NCBI RefSeq assembly: GCF_040126055.1
Contig: NZ_CP143541.1
Span: 2,790,001 to 2,854,000 of the forward strand
DNA length: 64,000 nucleotides
Direction: 5' to 3'
Source: Pseudalkalibacillus sp. SCS-8
GTDB lineage: Bacteria > Bacillota > Bacilli > Bacillales > Fictibacillaceae
Under the pieces are notes generated by a model. That model worked only from the letters and a program-made list of their open reading frames with translations. It was not told the DNA's origin and ran no database searches. Of this stretch, positions 7,678-17,513 are shown one piece after another. Both the position numbers and the translations under genes were made by a program. Position 1 is the first letter of the stretch. Every line of letters begins with the position of its first letter.

Positions 7678-10617
7678 TTACATCGGTAAAGCCCGATGTT
7701 CTTGAAGGACGGCATCCAGTTTCACCCTATCCAGTGGTGGATAGAAGTGAAAGCCTTGTACCTCGTTGCAGTGCTGGCTTCTCAGGAATGAGAATTGTTC
7801 AGCTGTCTCGACACCCTCTGCTACAACACGCATTTTCATACTATGACCAAGAGAAATGACTGCTCTAGCAATGGCAGCTTCATCTGAGCTGTTTCCAATC
7901 CCTTTGATGAAGGACTGATCGATTTTCAATGCATGCACGTGGAATTTCTTCAAATAGTTCAAGGAAGAATATCCTGTGCCGAAATCATCGATCGCAATTG
8001 TGATTCCCATCTGTTCGAGCTCTTCCAGGCTTTGAACGATGCTTTCTTCATACTTCATCAACGTGCTTTCTGTAATTTCAATCTCCAGCCATTTGCCATC
8101 CATTCCATAAGCATCAAGGACTTTCTGGATCGAGGCTGGTAAGTTCCTTTGGAGGAATTGCCTCGCTGAAAAGTTGACCGCCATACGGACCGGCGGGTAT
8201 CCTTTTTCTTGCCAAAGCTTGTTCTGTCTACATGCCGTTTCCAAAACCCAATTATCAATTTGAACAATTAATCCTGATTCTTCAGCTAGAGGGATAAATT
8301 CTCCCGGGGGAATCAACCCCCATTGGGGATGCTCCCATCTCACTAGCGCTTCCAGTCCGATAATTGCATTCGTCTCTACATCCAGACGGGGTTGATAATG
8401 CAGGAGCAGTTCATCGTTTTCAATTGCTTTGTGTAGATCATTTTCCAAGAGGAGCCGCTCATAATTATTCGTACTCATGGAAGGCTGATAGAATTCATAG
8501 GAATTCCTTCCCTTCTCTTTCGCTCGATACATTGCCACATCTGAATGAACAAGCAATGATTCTACATCCCCACCATCATCCGGATAAAGGGATATACCAA
8601 TACTGAAAGAAAGGTGGAATTCATGATCCTCGACCACGATTGGACTCTCAAAGGTCTTGAGTACCTCCTTTGCAAGCTCTGATAGATCGGATATATGAAC
8701 GACGTTCTGAATCAGAATCGTAAATTCATCACCGCTCATCCGATATACCTTGCCCTTCCCATCGATGAAGGATTTCAATCTCGTGGCAACTAAGGAAAGA
8801 ACACGGTCTCCAAAAGCATGGCCCATGGAATCATTTATGACCTTGAAGCGATCCATATCGAGAAAGAGCACACCAGCTATTTGTTTACTGATTCTGCTTT
8901 GGATGATAACCTGATCCAGGTCCTCCTGAAACTTCCGCCGATTTGGAAGATGTGTCAACGAATCATGGTAAGCCATATGCTTGATCGTTTCTTCCGTTTT
9001 TTTGCGTTCTGTGATGTCCCGGGCGACGACCACCACTTGTTTAACTTCCTCATTTTCATCTAGAACCGGCATTGCACGTGCCTCAATTACGACATATTCC
9101 CCTCGTTCATGTCGATAGCGGCATTCGACATCCTGCCTTTCCTTTACATTGAAGATCCTTGCGAATGTCTTTTTGACAATCTCCTGGTCATCTTCGTGAA
9201 TATGGTCAAGGAAGGATTTCGTGAAATTTGGCGTTCTTCCAAATACCCTCTTGTACGCAGGCGAGACATAATTTACACTTCCCTTTCGATCAAAAAGGAC
9301 GATTAGATCTGACATATTATCCGTCATGAGTTTGAGCCTTAATTCACTTTCTTTCAAGGCCTGTTTCGTATGTTTTTGTTCGATGGCGAGTAAAGCCAAG
9401 TCGGCATACATTTTGATCAGACGTTCGTCATTTCGACTCGGCAACCGATTCTTCAAGCTGTATATGGTCGATATTCCCAGCAATTCCTGATCACTTGATA
9501 AGATTGGCATGACCCAGTAAGCCCGTATGGAATAATCTAAAAAGAATTGATGAAGGTGAAGACTCAAGGGGTCATCTTCAATATCAGAAACGATGACTGG
9601 GCGTTTAAGCGAAGCAGCTCTTCCACAGCCGCTAACATCGTCACCGATCAGCATCTCCGAAAGCTGTGAGGTATGTTCTTCTTTAATGGAAGGTGATGCA
9701 ACAAGCTGGAGCGTTTCTTTTTCTTTCGAGTAAAGATGGACAGTACATAGGGTGTCGTCGATATGCCCCTCCAGCGTTTTCGCGGTAACCTCTAAAATTT
9801 CTTCAAGCATCGTATCCGTTGCAATCAGTTCGAAAATCCGCTTTTGTCCCTTCAGTTGTGCCTCGGTTTCCTTTTGATCTTGAATCTCATAGCTGACACA
9901 AACGATCTCCGATTCGCCATCCTTCGGAGAGACGATGTTCATCCGTTGTGAAACCCAAAATGATGGGTGGTCCTTATGTAAAAGTCTGACTTCAATACTC
10001 TTGTCGTTGCCAGGCTGCAGGTGACGTATGAATTGACGGAACTTGCTCCTGTCACGCGGATCCACGAAATCAACAAATGGTTTTCCGATTAATTCTTGGT
10101 TACAGAAGCCGAGTCGAGATGCCCCCGTCTGATTGAAGGACAGCAACATCCCTTTTTGGTTCAAAGTGAAATACATGACCGGTGTGTTCTCATATAGATA
10201 TTTGTAACGTTCTTTACTAGATTGAAGCTCACTTTCAATTCTTTTCTTATTCGTAATATCACGTACAGAAGCTAGAATATGCGTACAGTTTCCACTAGCA
10301 TCCAAAATCGGGGTCAATATCGTTTCTCCGACCATCGATTGTCCCATCACCATCGTCGTTCGTTCATAGTGATACGGTTTCTTTGTGAAATAGGCTATTT
10401 CATAGGCTTTCTGAATACTCTCGAATACCTCGTCCGGTAAAACATCCTGCATGCTTTTCCCGAATGACCTTTCATCAACCCCTGAATATTTTAAGGCGGA
10501 TTCGTTCGCCGTAACATATCGGAATGTCGGCCCCTCATCCACTGCCATCAGAAAGACCATATCCATAAATCCATTGAATATTGCCCGTAGATGTTCTTCT
10601 TGAATTCGATTAAACAT
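7678..10617 (-). CDS. PAS-PAS-GAF-PAS-GGDEF-EAL c-di-GMP signalling protein
   Basis: 979 aa, no membrane helix, so a cytoplasmic sensor. Order: PAS (about 10-125), PAS (about 135-255), GAF (about 262-415), PAS (about 425-545), GGDEF (about 550-710), EAL (about 720-970). The cyclase motif reads SGDEF instead of GGDEF, a variant that is active in some characterised cyclases. The phosphodiesterase signatures EALVRW, EITES, DDFGTGYSSL, KIDQSF and EGVE are all intact. The protein therefore could make or break c-di-GMP; phosphodiesterase activity is the safer prediction. AGGGGA lies seven bases before the ATG. It is monocistronic and divergent from the superoxide dismutase gene. Confidence 0.95.
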   Translation of the reverse strand: MFNRIQEEHLRAIFNGFMDMVFLMAVDEGPTFRYVTANESALKYSGVDERSFGKSMQDVLPDEVFESIQKAYEIAYFTKKPYHYERTTMVMGQSMVGETILTPILDASGNCTHILASVRDITNKKRIESELQSSKERYKYLYENTPVMYFTLNQKGMLLSFNQTGASRLGFCNQELIGKPFVDFVDPRDRSKFRQFIRHLQPGNDKSIEVRLLHKDHPSFWVSQRMNIVSPKDGESEIVCVSYEIQDQKETEAQLKGQKRIFELIATDTMLEEILEVTAKTLEGHIDDTLCTVHLYSKEKETLQLVASPSIKEEHTSQLSEMLIGDDVSGCGRAASLKRPVIVSDIEDDPLSLHLHQFFLDYSIRAYWVMPILSSDQELLGISTIYSLKNRLPSRNDERLIKMYADLALLAIEQKHTKQALKESELRLKLMTDNMSDLIVLFDRKGSVNYVSPAYKRVFGRTPNFTKSFLDHIHEDDQEIVKKTFARIFNVKERQDVECRYRHERGEYVVIEARAMPVLDENEEVKQVVVVARDITERKKTEETIKHMAYHDSLTHLPNRRKFQEDLDQVIIQSRISKQIAGVLFLDMDRFKVINDSMGHAFGDRVLSLVATRLKSFIDGKGKVYRMSGDEFTILIQNVVHISDLSELAKEVLKTFESPIVVEDHEFHLSFSIGISLYPDDGGDVESLLVHSDVAMYRAKEKGRNSYEFYQPSMSTNNYERLLLENDLHKAIENDELLLHYQPRLDVETNAIIGLEALVRWEHPQWGLIPPGEFIPLAEESGLIVQIDNWVLETACRQNKLWQEKGYPPVRMAVNFSARQFLQRNLPASIQKVLDAYGMDGKWLEIEITESTLMKYEESIVQSLEELEQMGITIAIDDFGTGYSSLNYLKKFHVHALKIDQSFIKGIGNSSDEAAIARAVISLGHSMKMRVVAEGVETAEQFSFLRSQHCNEVQGFHFYPPLDRVKLDAVLQEHRALPM

Positions 10618-10796
10618 GAAACGGTCCCCTAATCTCTATTTTTTGTCCATATTTCTTCTATCGTTTCTCTTACTTTGTATATCGGTCAGTCCTCTCTTAT
10701 TTTCGAGTACTGATTGGGTAGAGTTTGGTATTTTTACATAATTATCCTTGTCATGCGAAAAATAAGAGTAAAACGATGGAAGGGATTGAAACTAGG

Positions 10797-11381
10797 ATGT
10801 ATAGATGGAAAAGAAGCAGCATTGCATTATTGTTCGCAGCCTCCACCTTGACTGCATGCGGCTATCAGAACGAGCCGACTGCGGACAGGTCTGTGGAAGC
10901 TGAACCCGTACAAGCAAGTCGGTCAGTCAACAAAAGCTATAAAACTGTAGAAATGTATAATCAGAAGGAAGAAAAGATCGGGGAAGCTCAAATTTCTGAA
11001 ACACCAAAAGGCGTCATGATTCAGTTGAAGGTGTCCAACCTTTCCCCTGGCGTGCATGGATACCATATCCATGAAACAGGAAAATGTGATGCCCCTGATT
11101 TCAAATCAGCGGGTGAGCATTATAACCCTGTCAGTAAAGAACACGGGTTTCACAATCCAAAAGGGTATCATGCTGGTGATCTTCCCAACCTTGAGGTTGA
11201 TGAAGACGGAATGGTCGCTAAAACAACCTACACCAAGCACGTGACGTTACAAAAAGGAGCAGCGAATACCCTTCTTGATGAAGATGGTAGCGCTCTAGTC
11301 ATCCATGCAAAAGCCGATGATTATAAGACCAATCCTTCAGGAGATTCAGGTGAGCGTATCGCCTGTGGTGTAATCAAGTAA
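10797..11381 (+). CDS. sodC: Cu/Zn superoxide dismutase lipoprotein
   Basis: 194 aa from the ATG at 10797, which puts the lipoprotein signal (hydrophobic core then LTAC) directly at the N-terminus; in-frame ATG codons exist upstream. The SOD fold follows. All copper ligands are present (the two His of GYHIH, the His of GEHYNP, the His of LVIHAKADD), as are the zinc ligands (EHG, YHAGDLPN with the Asp) and both cysteines of the disulfide (GKC, IACGVI). The B. subtilis relative YojM is known to lack two copper ligands, so this copy is more likely to be active. Expected site is the outer face of the membrane. Confidence 0.9.
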   Translation: MYRWKRSSIALLFAASTLTACGYQNEPTADRSVEAEPVQASRSVNKSYKTVEMYNQKEEKIGEAQISETPKGVMIQLKVSNLSPGVHGYHIHETGKCDAPDFKSAGEHYNPVSKEHGFHNPKGYHAGDLPNLEVDEDGMVAKTTYTKHVTLQKGAANTLLDEDGSALVIHAKADDYKTNPSGDSGERIACGVIK

Positions 11382-11389
11382 ATGATGAA

Positions 11390-11430
11390 AAGGCGGTTTA
11401 TTGAGGTGAATCCCTCGATAAGGCCGCCTT
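11390..11430. terminator. Bidirectional terminator
   Basis: AAGGCGG pairs with CCGCCTT, extended by TTAT.GAGG / CCTC.ATAA, between convergent sodC and menC. Confidence 0.8.
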
Positions 11431-11448
11431 AATTGTTCAAGTCCAAAT

Positions 11449-12570
11449 CTAGCTTTGACTTACTTCATGTTTATTTATCGTGTATTTTTCCAATACGGTT
11501 CGATTGATTTCGTATCCGATCCCTGCTTTTTCAGAAATGTTGACTTTACCGTCCTCGATCTGTATTGGAGGCGTGATAAGATCTTCATACCAGAAGTTTG
11601 AGGAAGCGGTAATATCGCCAGGAAAAACAAATCGATCAAAGGAAGCAAGCGCGATGTTGTGAGCCTTGCCAATACCAGACTCGACCATCCCTCCTGCCCA
11701 TACGTCAACGTTCCGATCTTTACAATAATCATGAATCCTTATCGCCTCTGATAACCCGCCGACCCGACTATGCTTTATGGCAATGATTCGGCAGCTATTC
11801 ATGGAAATCGCTGTTTTTGCTGCCTCAAAAGAAGTGATGCTCTCATCTAGACAGAGCGGAGTGGTTAGCTTTTCCTGCAAAGTGGCATGATCGACAAAAT
11901 CCCTATGACCAAGGGGCTGTTCAATCATCAATAAATTATAGTGATCCAGTTCCGTTAACCTGTCGAGGTCCTTCAGGGTATAACTTGAATTGGCATCAAC
12001 CATAAGTGGGAGATCTGGAAAAGCTCTACGAACAGCCCTAACGGGTTCAATATCATGACCAGGCTTCACTTTCAGCTTGATCCGTTTGTACCCGTGTTGA
12101 ACAGCTTCGTCTATTTTTTGGATTAGTTTCTCTTGATTGGCTTGTATTCCAACAGCTGTGCCCACTTCGATACTTTTTTTCGAGCCACCTAATACATGAT
12201 ACAAAGGCTGATTCAAATGCTTCGCATATCCGTCCCAAAGTGCCGTTTCAATACTTGATTTCGCCATATGATGACCTCGAATCGGTTGAAAAAGCTTCAT
12301 TGCTTCATCTGGATGTTGAACTTCGTTATGATCCATCAAGGCAGGGAGGAGATAAGTAAGAAGGGCATGATAACAAGAATCAGTTGTTTCTTCTGTATAC
12401 CATGGCGTTTCAAACGCTGAACACTCCCCCCATCCGGTTACGCCACTTTTAAATTTCACTTCCAAGATTAAGAGTTTTCTTTCCTCAATGAGGCTTAATG
12501 CTGTTTTAAAAGGCTCCCTCAAAGGAAGCTTCACGGTATGAATGATGACTTTCTCAACCTTCAACGTCAT
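11449..12570 (-). CDS. menC: o-Succinylbenzoate synthase
   Basis: Enolase-superfamily dehydratase converting SHCHC to o-succinylbenzoate in menaquinone synthesis. Starting at the ATG at 12570 (GAGG six bases upstream) it is 373 aa. Catalytic features in order: KxK at about Lys165/Lys167, metal ligands Asp192 (VDANSS), Glu217 (MIEQPLG) and Asp242 (LCLDES), and the second catalytic Lys266 (AIKHSRVGG). It overlaps the end of menE by 17 bp, indicating coupling, and is the last gene of the men operon. Confidence 0.95.
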   Translation of the reverse strand: MTLKVEKVIIHTVKLPLREPFKTALSLIEERKLLILEVKFKSGVTGWGECSAFETPWYTEETTDSCYHALLTYLLPALMDHNEVQHPDEAMKLFQPIRGHHMAKSSIETALWDGYAKHLNQPLYHVLGGSKKSIEVGTAVGIQANQEKLIQKIDEAVQHGYKRIKLKVKPGHDIEPVRAVRRAFPDLPLMVDANSSYTLKDLDRLTELDHYNLLMIEQPLGHRDFVDHATLQEKLTTPLCLDESITSFEAAKTAISMNSCRIIAIKHSRVGGLSEAIRIHDYCKDRNVDVWAGGMVESGIGKAHNIALASFDRFVFPGDITASSNFWYEDLITPPIQIEDGKVNISEKAGIGYEINRTVLEKYTINKHEVSQS

Positions 12571-14032
12571 CACCATCCTCTAAATACCGATATAACTCCC
12601 TGCGTAACAGCTTATTGGAAGCGTTCCGGGGTAGATCGTCGATAAACGAAACCTTCTTTGGAACTTTATATCCCGCTAATCTTGTCGTGCAATATGCGAT
12701 CAAATCATCTTCAGTGACAGATTTTCCTTTTTTGATGACAACAAAGGCTGCTGGGACCTTCCCCCATTTTTCATGAGCAATCCCAATGACACCGGCCTCG
12801 GAAACTGCTTCATGACCGAGGAGACATGCTTCGATTTCGGCCGGATAGACGTTCTCTCCTCCCGAGATGAACATATCTTTTCTACGATCTAATACATAAA
12901 GGAATCCTTCTTCATCCAAATAACCGACATCTCCGGTTGCGAGCCAGCCATCTTTGATTTTTTCGGCGTTTTCTTTTTCCTTTTTATAATAGCCTTGAGT
13001 CACGTTCGGGCCTTTGATCAGAATTTCTCCTGCTGGACTAGGACTGTCAGCCTCCGATGATTTGATTTTAATTTGTGATGGGAAAAGCGGCTTCCCTGCA
13101 GAACCTAATTTCCTCATGCTATCTTCAGGCGAGAGGGTCACGATTTGAGAAGCGGACTCACTTAAACCATATGTTTGAAAAACAGGTATGCCTGTTTTTT
13201 CGCATCGCTTCAGAAGCGGGTAAGGTGCAGGACCGCCACCTAGAAGCATACAACGGAAGGTAGCAGGAAACGACTCAAATTCATCTGAGTCAAGGATATT
13301 TGATAGCATGACACTGACAACCGATGCAATGCTGACCTTATCTTCATGTACCGACCGGATGAAACGATCTGCTTCAAATTGCTGATGAAGAACCATTGTC
13401 ATGCCGTAAATGACACTCCGCATTAAGATGGATAGACCGCTGACATGGAATAGGGGTACCGCACACAGCCACCGATCTTCTTCATGAATACCTAAATTGA
13501 GTGCTGATCCCGTTGCGCTCCACCAGTGATTTCCGTATGTAAGCTGGACACCTTTCGGATGACCCGTTGTGCCAGATGTAAAAATGATCGTATGGAGATC
13601 CTCTAAGTTAATTGTGCTTCCATCAAATTTCATATCTACTTGTTCTTGTTTACTCAATTTGGTCATGGTAATTACTGAGTTGAAGGTTAAGTCTTCTGCT
13701 TTTGATTCATGTTGCGTATCCACAATCAACCAATCCACATCGGCATCTTCAAGCTGATAATCCAGCTCTGATGGAGATAAGCGTTTGTTGAGTGGGACAA
13801 TAACAACCTTCAAGTAATGTAGGGCATGGATAAGAAAGACCGTCTGAGGATGGTTTTCCATAAGAAAACCAACATGGTCACCACTTTCAATCCCCAGCGT
13901 CGTCAACTTCCGTGCCATTCGTTCCGCTTCCCTATTCAACTGTTCATAGGTCCATGTATGCTCTTCAAACGTCAGCGCAAGGCGTTCCGGTGTTATATAC
14001 GCTCTTTGCTGAAGCCAATTTTTCATTTCCAT
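12554..14032 (-). CDS. menE: o-Succinylbenzoate--CoA ligase
   Basis: Adenylate-forming enzyme that activates o-succinylbenzoate with CoA. 492 aa from the ATG at 14032, which has GGAG eight bases upstream; a GTG at 14041 is less well placed. Core motifs: P-loop TSGTTGHPKG, YGLSESAS, the TGD of WLATGDVGYL, DRRKDMFISGGENVYP hinge region, and the C-terminal lysine segment NASNKLLRRE. It lies between menB and menC; a terminator-like hairpin stands between menB and menE. Confidence 0.95.
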   Translation of the reverse strand: MEMKNWLQQRAYITPERLALTFEEHTWTYEQLNREAERMARKLTTLGIESGDHVGFLMENHPQTVFLIHALHYLKVVIVPLNKRLSPSELDYQLEDADVDWLIVDTQHESKAEDLTFNSVITMTKLSKQEQVDMKFDGSTINLEDLHTIIFTSGTTGHPKGVQLTYGNHWWSATGSALNLGIHEEDRWLCAVPLFHVSGLSILMRSVIYGMTMVLHQQFEADRFIRSVHEDKVSIASVVSVMLSNILDSDEFESFPATFRCMLLGGGPAPYPLLKRCEKTGIPVFQTYGLSESASQIVTLSPEDSMRKLGSAGKPLFPSQIKIKSSEADSPSPAGEILIKGPNVTQGYYKKEKENAEKIKDGWLATGDVGYLDEEGFLYVLDRRKDMFISGGENVYPAEIEACLLGHEAVSEAGVIGIAHEKWGKVPAAFVVIKKGKSVTEDDLIAYCTTRLAGYKVPKKVSFIDDLPRNASNKLLRRELYRYLEDGDDVEG

Positions 14033-14066
14033 ACGTACCACTCCACAATGTAAAGATCGTTCAGGT

Positions 14067-14108
14067 AAAAAAGGAGATTCATAAGTAGTAGCTACTTACA
14101 AATCTCCC
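14067..14108 (-). terminator. Terminator or attenuator inside the men operon
   Basis: On the minus strand GGAGATT-x-GTAAGTAG and CTACTTAT-x-AATCTCC form a ~16-bp stem with a 3-base loop followed directly by TTTTTT. It lies between menB and menE, with no evident promoter after it, so menE and menC must depend on read-through. Confidence 0.8.
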
Positions 14109-14121
14109 CGGCATATATGAA

Positions 14122-14943
14122 TCATGGGAAACGAGGGAATTGCTTAAAGTCCGGCTTGCGCTTTTCTTTAAACGCGTCGCGTCCTTCCTTCGCTTCATCG
14201 GTTGTGTAATAAAGCAATGTTGCGTCTCCACCCATTTGCTGCAATCCAGCAAGTCCGTCTGTATCCGCATTGAAAGAGGCTTTCAAGAAACGAAGGGCAG
14301 TCGGTGACTTCTCAAGCATTTCACTGCACCATTGAACCGTCTCTTCTTCCAGCTTTTCCAATGGAACGACTGTGTTAACAAGTCCCATTTCCTTCGCTTC
14401 TTCTGCGTTGTATTGACGGCAAAGGAACCAGATTTCACGGGCTTTCTTATGTCCGACGATACGTGCAAGGTAACCTGCACCATAACCAGCGTCAAAGCTT
14501 CCGACTTTCGGCCCTGTTTGACCAAAGATTGCGTTGTCCGCTGCAATCGTCAAGTCACAAACGACATGAAGCACGTGTCCACCGCCGATTGCATATCCAG
14601 AAACCATTGCTACGACCGGCTTCGGAATAACACGGATCAAACGTTGTAAGTCAAGGACATTCAAACGAGGAATTTGGTCGTCTCCCACATATCCACCATG
14701 TCCACGTACTTTTTGATCTCCGCCTGCACAGAATGCATCGTCTCCAGCTCCTGCTAATACGATGACACCGATATCGGAATCGTCACGTGCATAAGCGAAT
14801 GCATCAATTAGTTCATGAACAGTTTTCGGACGGAATGAATTCCGTACTTCGGGACGGTTGATCGTAATCTTCGCGATCCCATTATATGTTTCATACAGAA
14901 TATCATCATATTTTCTTTCAGCAATCCATTCAAATGTTGCCAT
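14122..14943 (-). CDS. menB: 1,4-Dihydroxy-2-naphthoyl-CoA synthase
   Basis: Crotonase-fold enzyme forming DHNA-CoA from succinylbenzoyl-CoA. About 273 aa from the ATG at 14943 (AAAGG nine bases upstream). Very close to the B. subtilis protein: [65 protein letters not shown] and the C-terminal REGRDAF..FPRFP type ending. It overlaps the end of menH. Confidence 0.98.
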   Translation of the reverse strand: MATFEWIAERKYDDILYETYNGIAKITINRPEVRNSFRPKTVHELIDAFAYARDDSDIGVIVLAGAGDDAFCAGGDQKVRGHGGYVGDDQIPRLNVLDLQRLIRVIPKPVVAMVSGYAIGGGHVLHVVCDLTIAADNAIFGQTGPKVGSFDAGYGAGYLARIVGHKKAREIWFLCRQYNAEEAKEMGLVNTVVPLEKLEEETVQWCSEMLEKSPTALRFLKASFNADTDGLAGLQQMGGDATLLYYTTDEAKEGRDAFKEKRKPDFKQFPRFP

Positions 14944-15766
14944 TTCCTTCATCCTTTCTGTTATGTAAAATCATTTGTACCTTTTTTGAAAATTCTTCTG
15001 GCTGCTCAAGGTGTATAGCATGCCCTGCATCCTCGATGATGATCAGTTCACCATCCGGAAGCAATTGAAGCATCTCTTTTGCAATCCTGACAAATTTAGA
15101 ATCCAGTGCACCAACAAGTAATGTCGTGGGAATGACCAAACTGTCCAACTGATTCCACCAGGACGGTTGGACGCCTGTCCCAATTCCACGCAGACTGTTA
15201 GCTAAACCGACTTCCGTATTCGTCAATCGTCTTTTCCGTAAACGGGTGCGCTCTTCGTTAGACATATACCTCAACTGGCTGTGAAACAATGGAATGGTCT
15301 CCCAGTAATTAACGAAAGTCTCCACTCCTTCTTGCAGAATCCACTCTGCCAATTGATCGTCTTTTTGTTTACGCTCCAGACGTTCCTGTATGGTCTGCAA
15401 CCCTGGCGAGCTGCTTTCAAGAATCAATCTTTTTACCCGTTCAGGAAATGTCATTGCAAAAGATAATGCAACTCTACCACCTAGAGAATACCCTAAAACG
15501 AACGCGCTTTCAATCTTCAGCTCATCAAGAATTTTTTCCAGTGCCTCTACAGTCTCTTTTGTTGCGTACTTTTTGACATCTTCAGGAGAATCCGTTTTGC
15601 CATGTCCAGGCAAATCGATTGTTATGAGTTTGAACTCTTTTTTCCATACGTGAACGAATGAGCGCCAATCCTCTCTAGAGCCAGTAAAGCCATGAAGGAG
15701 AAGAACCGGTTCACCTTCCCCTTCAACCTCAACATGATATTGGACATTATTGACGTTAATCCGCAT
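14930..15766 (-). CDS. menH: SHCHC synthase, alpha/beta hydrolase
   Basis: 2-succinyl-6-hydroxy-2,4-cyclohexadiene-1-carboxylate synthase, eliminating pyruvate from SEPHCHC. 278 aa with [10 protein letters not shown] (oxyanion region), nucleophile elbow GYSLGGR, an Asp in VGALDSKF and the catalytic His in [14 protein letters not shown]. It overlaps both menD and menB by about 10 bp, as expected in a coupled men operon. Confidence 0.95.
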   Translation of the reverse strand: MRINVNNVQYHVEVEGEGEPVLLLHGFTGSREDWRSFVHVWKKEFKLITIDLPGHGKTDSPEDVKKYATKETVEALEKILDELKIESAFVLGYSLGGRVALSFAMTFPERVKRLILESSSPGLQTIQERLERKQKDDQLAEWILQEGVETFVNYWETIPLFHSQLRYMSNEERTRLRKRRLTNTEVGLANSLRGIGTGVQPSWWNQLDSLVIPTTLLVGALDSKFVRIAKEMLQLLPDGELIIIEDAGHAIHLEQPEEFSKKVQMILHNRKDEGNGNI

Positions 15767-17513
15767 GGGGTGATCCCAACCTATCTCTTAAAGCTGAATC
15801 AACCTGGTCCCAATACTCACGATGGAGACGAACATTCTCATCTCGGTTCGTCTGGATTTCGAGCACATGCAGGCCTTTTCCATTGATGCTCTCCATAAAA
15901 GCGTAATCGAAATCGTTCCAGGATTTTACCAGATGATAGTGTCCATCATAGAGATTCGTCGATTGCTCAAATGAAATGTCGATGGGTGTGCCGAAAAGCT
16001 GTTCAAAATGATCAGGGTGTTCGTACTGTGGTAGAAATGAGAAGATGCCCCCGCCATTGTTATTTACGAGTACCACTGTTAGATCGAGTTCATGCATTTT
16101 TGAGGCGAGCAAACCGTTCATATCATGATAAAAGGAAAGATCACCAATCACGAGTACGGTTTTCTGGCCTGTTGCTGCTACTCCCAGTGCAGTAGAAATC
16201 ACCCCATCAATTCCATTTGCCCCTCGATTAGCGGATAGTTGAATTTCTTTTTGAGTCGTACTGAAAAAGGAATCCAAATCGCGAATCGGCATGCTATTTC
16301 CGACGAAAAGAGTCGTCCCATCTGGGATCAACTGCTCTAATCGGGAAAAGATCTTCCCTTCAAAAAAGGCGTCGGAAGTTACAAAAGCATGCTTTTCATC
16401 GCCTGCAATCGCATTCGCTCTTCGCCAATGACGCGTCCACTCGGTAGGTGTATCCGTACTTTCAATGGCGTGTCCTAAAGCTTCGGCAAACTGTTGAGTA
16501 TCAGCGTAGATCATCCTTCCGGAAGAATGGGCAGGATCACGCCACTCTTCACCTTCTTCAATAATCCAGTAATCGGCATCTTTATGCTTTTGTACATATT
16601 TATAAAAAGCCTTTGAAACAGGCATTGCCCCGAATCGAATGATCACATCGGGCTTCTCGTTGTTGATGACCTCACTTTTTAAAAGAGCATCATAATTGTC
16701 GATGACTAGCTCCTTTGAATGCTCACCGGTGCGTAACGGTGAGAGGGGGTCAGCAAGAATCGGAAAATCCAATGCTTCAGCCAATTCAGTAATCGCCTGG
16801 ACAGCATGACGATATTGTCCTGGACCACAGACAATCAAGCCTTTTTCTACACCCTTCAGAATGTTCGCCAGCTCTCCATATTGCCTTTCAGTAAGATTCC
16901 GTGACCCAGCTTCAAAAGAGCGGTAGGCCTTCTGCTCAAGCTTTCCATATTGGAAGGCTTCGGAGGAACGATATTCAGGGACAAGAGGTTCTCTGAACGG
17001 TAAATTCAAATGCACTGGTCCCTTTTTACCGTGATTGGCAATAGCACAGGCTCTACCTGCATTCGATCTGACATACCGGAGCATCCCTTCCTCCATCTCT
17101 GGAAGAGCCATCTCATGAAACCATTTTACATACTTCCCGTACATCCCGATTTGATCAATCGACTGGGGTGCTCCCACATCCCTCAGTTCATGAGGGCGGT
17201 CCGCTGTCAAAATTATGAGCGGAATATGGGAAATCGATGCTTCAATGATAGCTGGATAATAATTGGCGGCAGCCGTTCCGGACGTACATACGAGAGCCAC
17301 CGGCTTTTCTTTCGATTTGGCGATTCCAAGTGCAAAGAAAGCTGCCGACCGTTCGTCAACGCTCAGCCAAACTTTTATTTGCGGATGCTGGGCAAACATC
17401 ATGGCGAGAGGTGTCGACCTTGACCCCGGACTGATGACGACGTCCTCGATATCCGCATTATTCAATTCATCTACGAAAGCTCCGACATAAGCTGTCAATG
17501 GATCTACAGTCAT
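15756..17513 (-). CDS. menD: SEPHCHC synthase
   Basis: Thiamine-diphosphate enzyme joining 2-oxoglutarate to isochorismate; the first committed step of the pathway. 585 aa, normal length. Features: SPGSRSTPLA at the N-terminus, VDERSAAFFALG, CTSGTAAANYYPA, and the ThDP-binding GDLSFYHDMNGLL...NNNGGGIFSFLPQ near residues 440-480. Overlaps menF by 4 bp and menH by 11 bp. Confidence 0.97.
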   Translation of the reverse strand: MTVDPLTAYVGAFVDELNNADIEDVVISPGSRSTPLAMMFAQHPQIKVWLSVDERSAAFFALGIAKSKEKPVALVCTSGTAAANYYPAIIEASISHIPLIILTADRPHELRDVGAPQSIDQIGMYGKYVKWFHEMALPEMEEGMLRYVRSNAGRACAIANHGKKGPVHLNLPFREPLVPEYRSSEAFQYGKLEQKAYRSFEAGSRNLTERQYGELANILKGVEKGLIVCGPGQYRHAVQAITELAEALDFPILADPLSPLRTGEHSKELVIDNYDALLKSEVINNEKPDVIIRFGAMPVSKAFYKYVQKHKDADYWIIEEGEEWRDPAHSSGRMIYADTQQFAEALGHAIESTDTPTEWTRHWRRANAIAGDEKHAFVTSDAFFEGKIFSRLEQLIPDGTTLFVGNSMPIRDLDSFFSTTQKEIQLSANRGANGIDGVISTALGVAATGQKTVLVIGDLSFYHDMNGLLASKMHELDLTVVLVNNNGGGIFSFLPQYEHPDHFEQLFGTPIDISFEQSTNLYDGHYHLVKSWNDFDYAFMESINGKGLHVLEIQTNRDENVRLHREYWDQVDSALRDRLGSPHAD

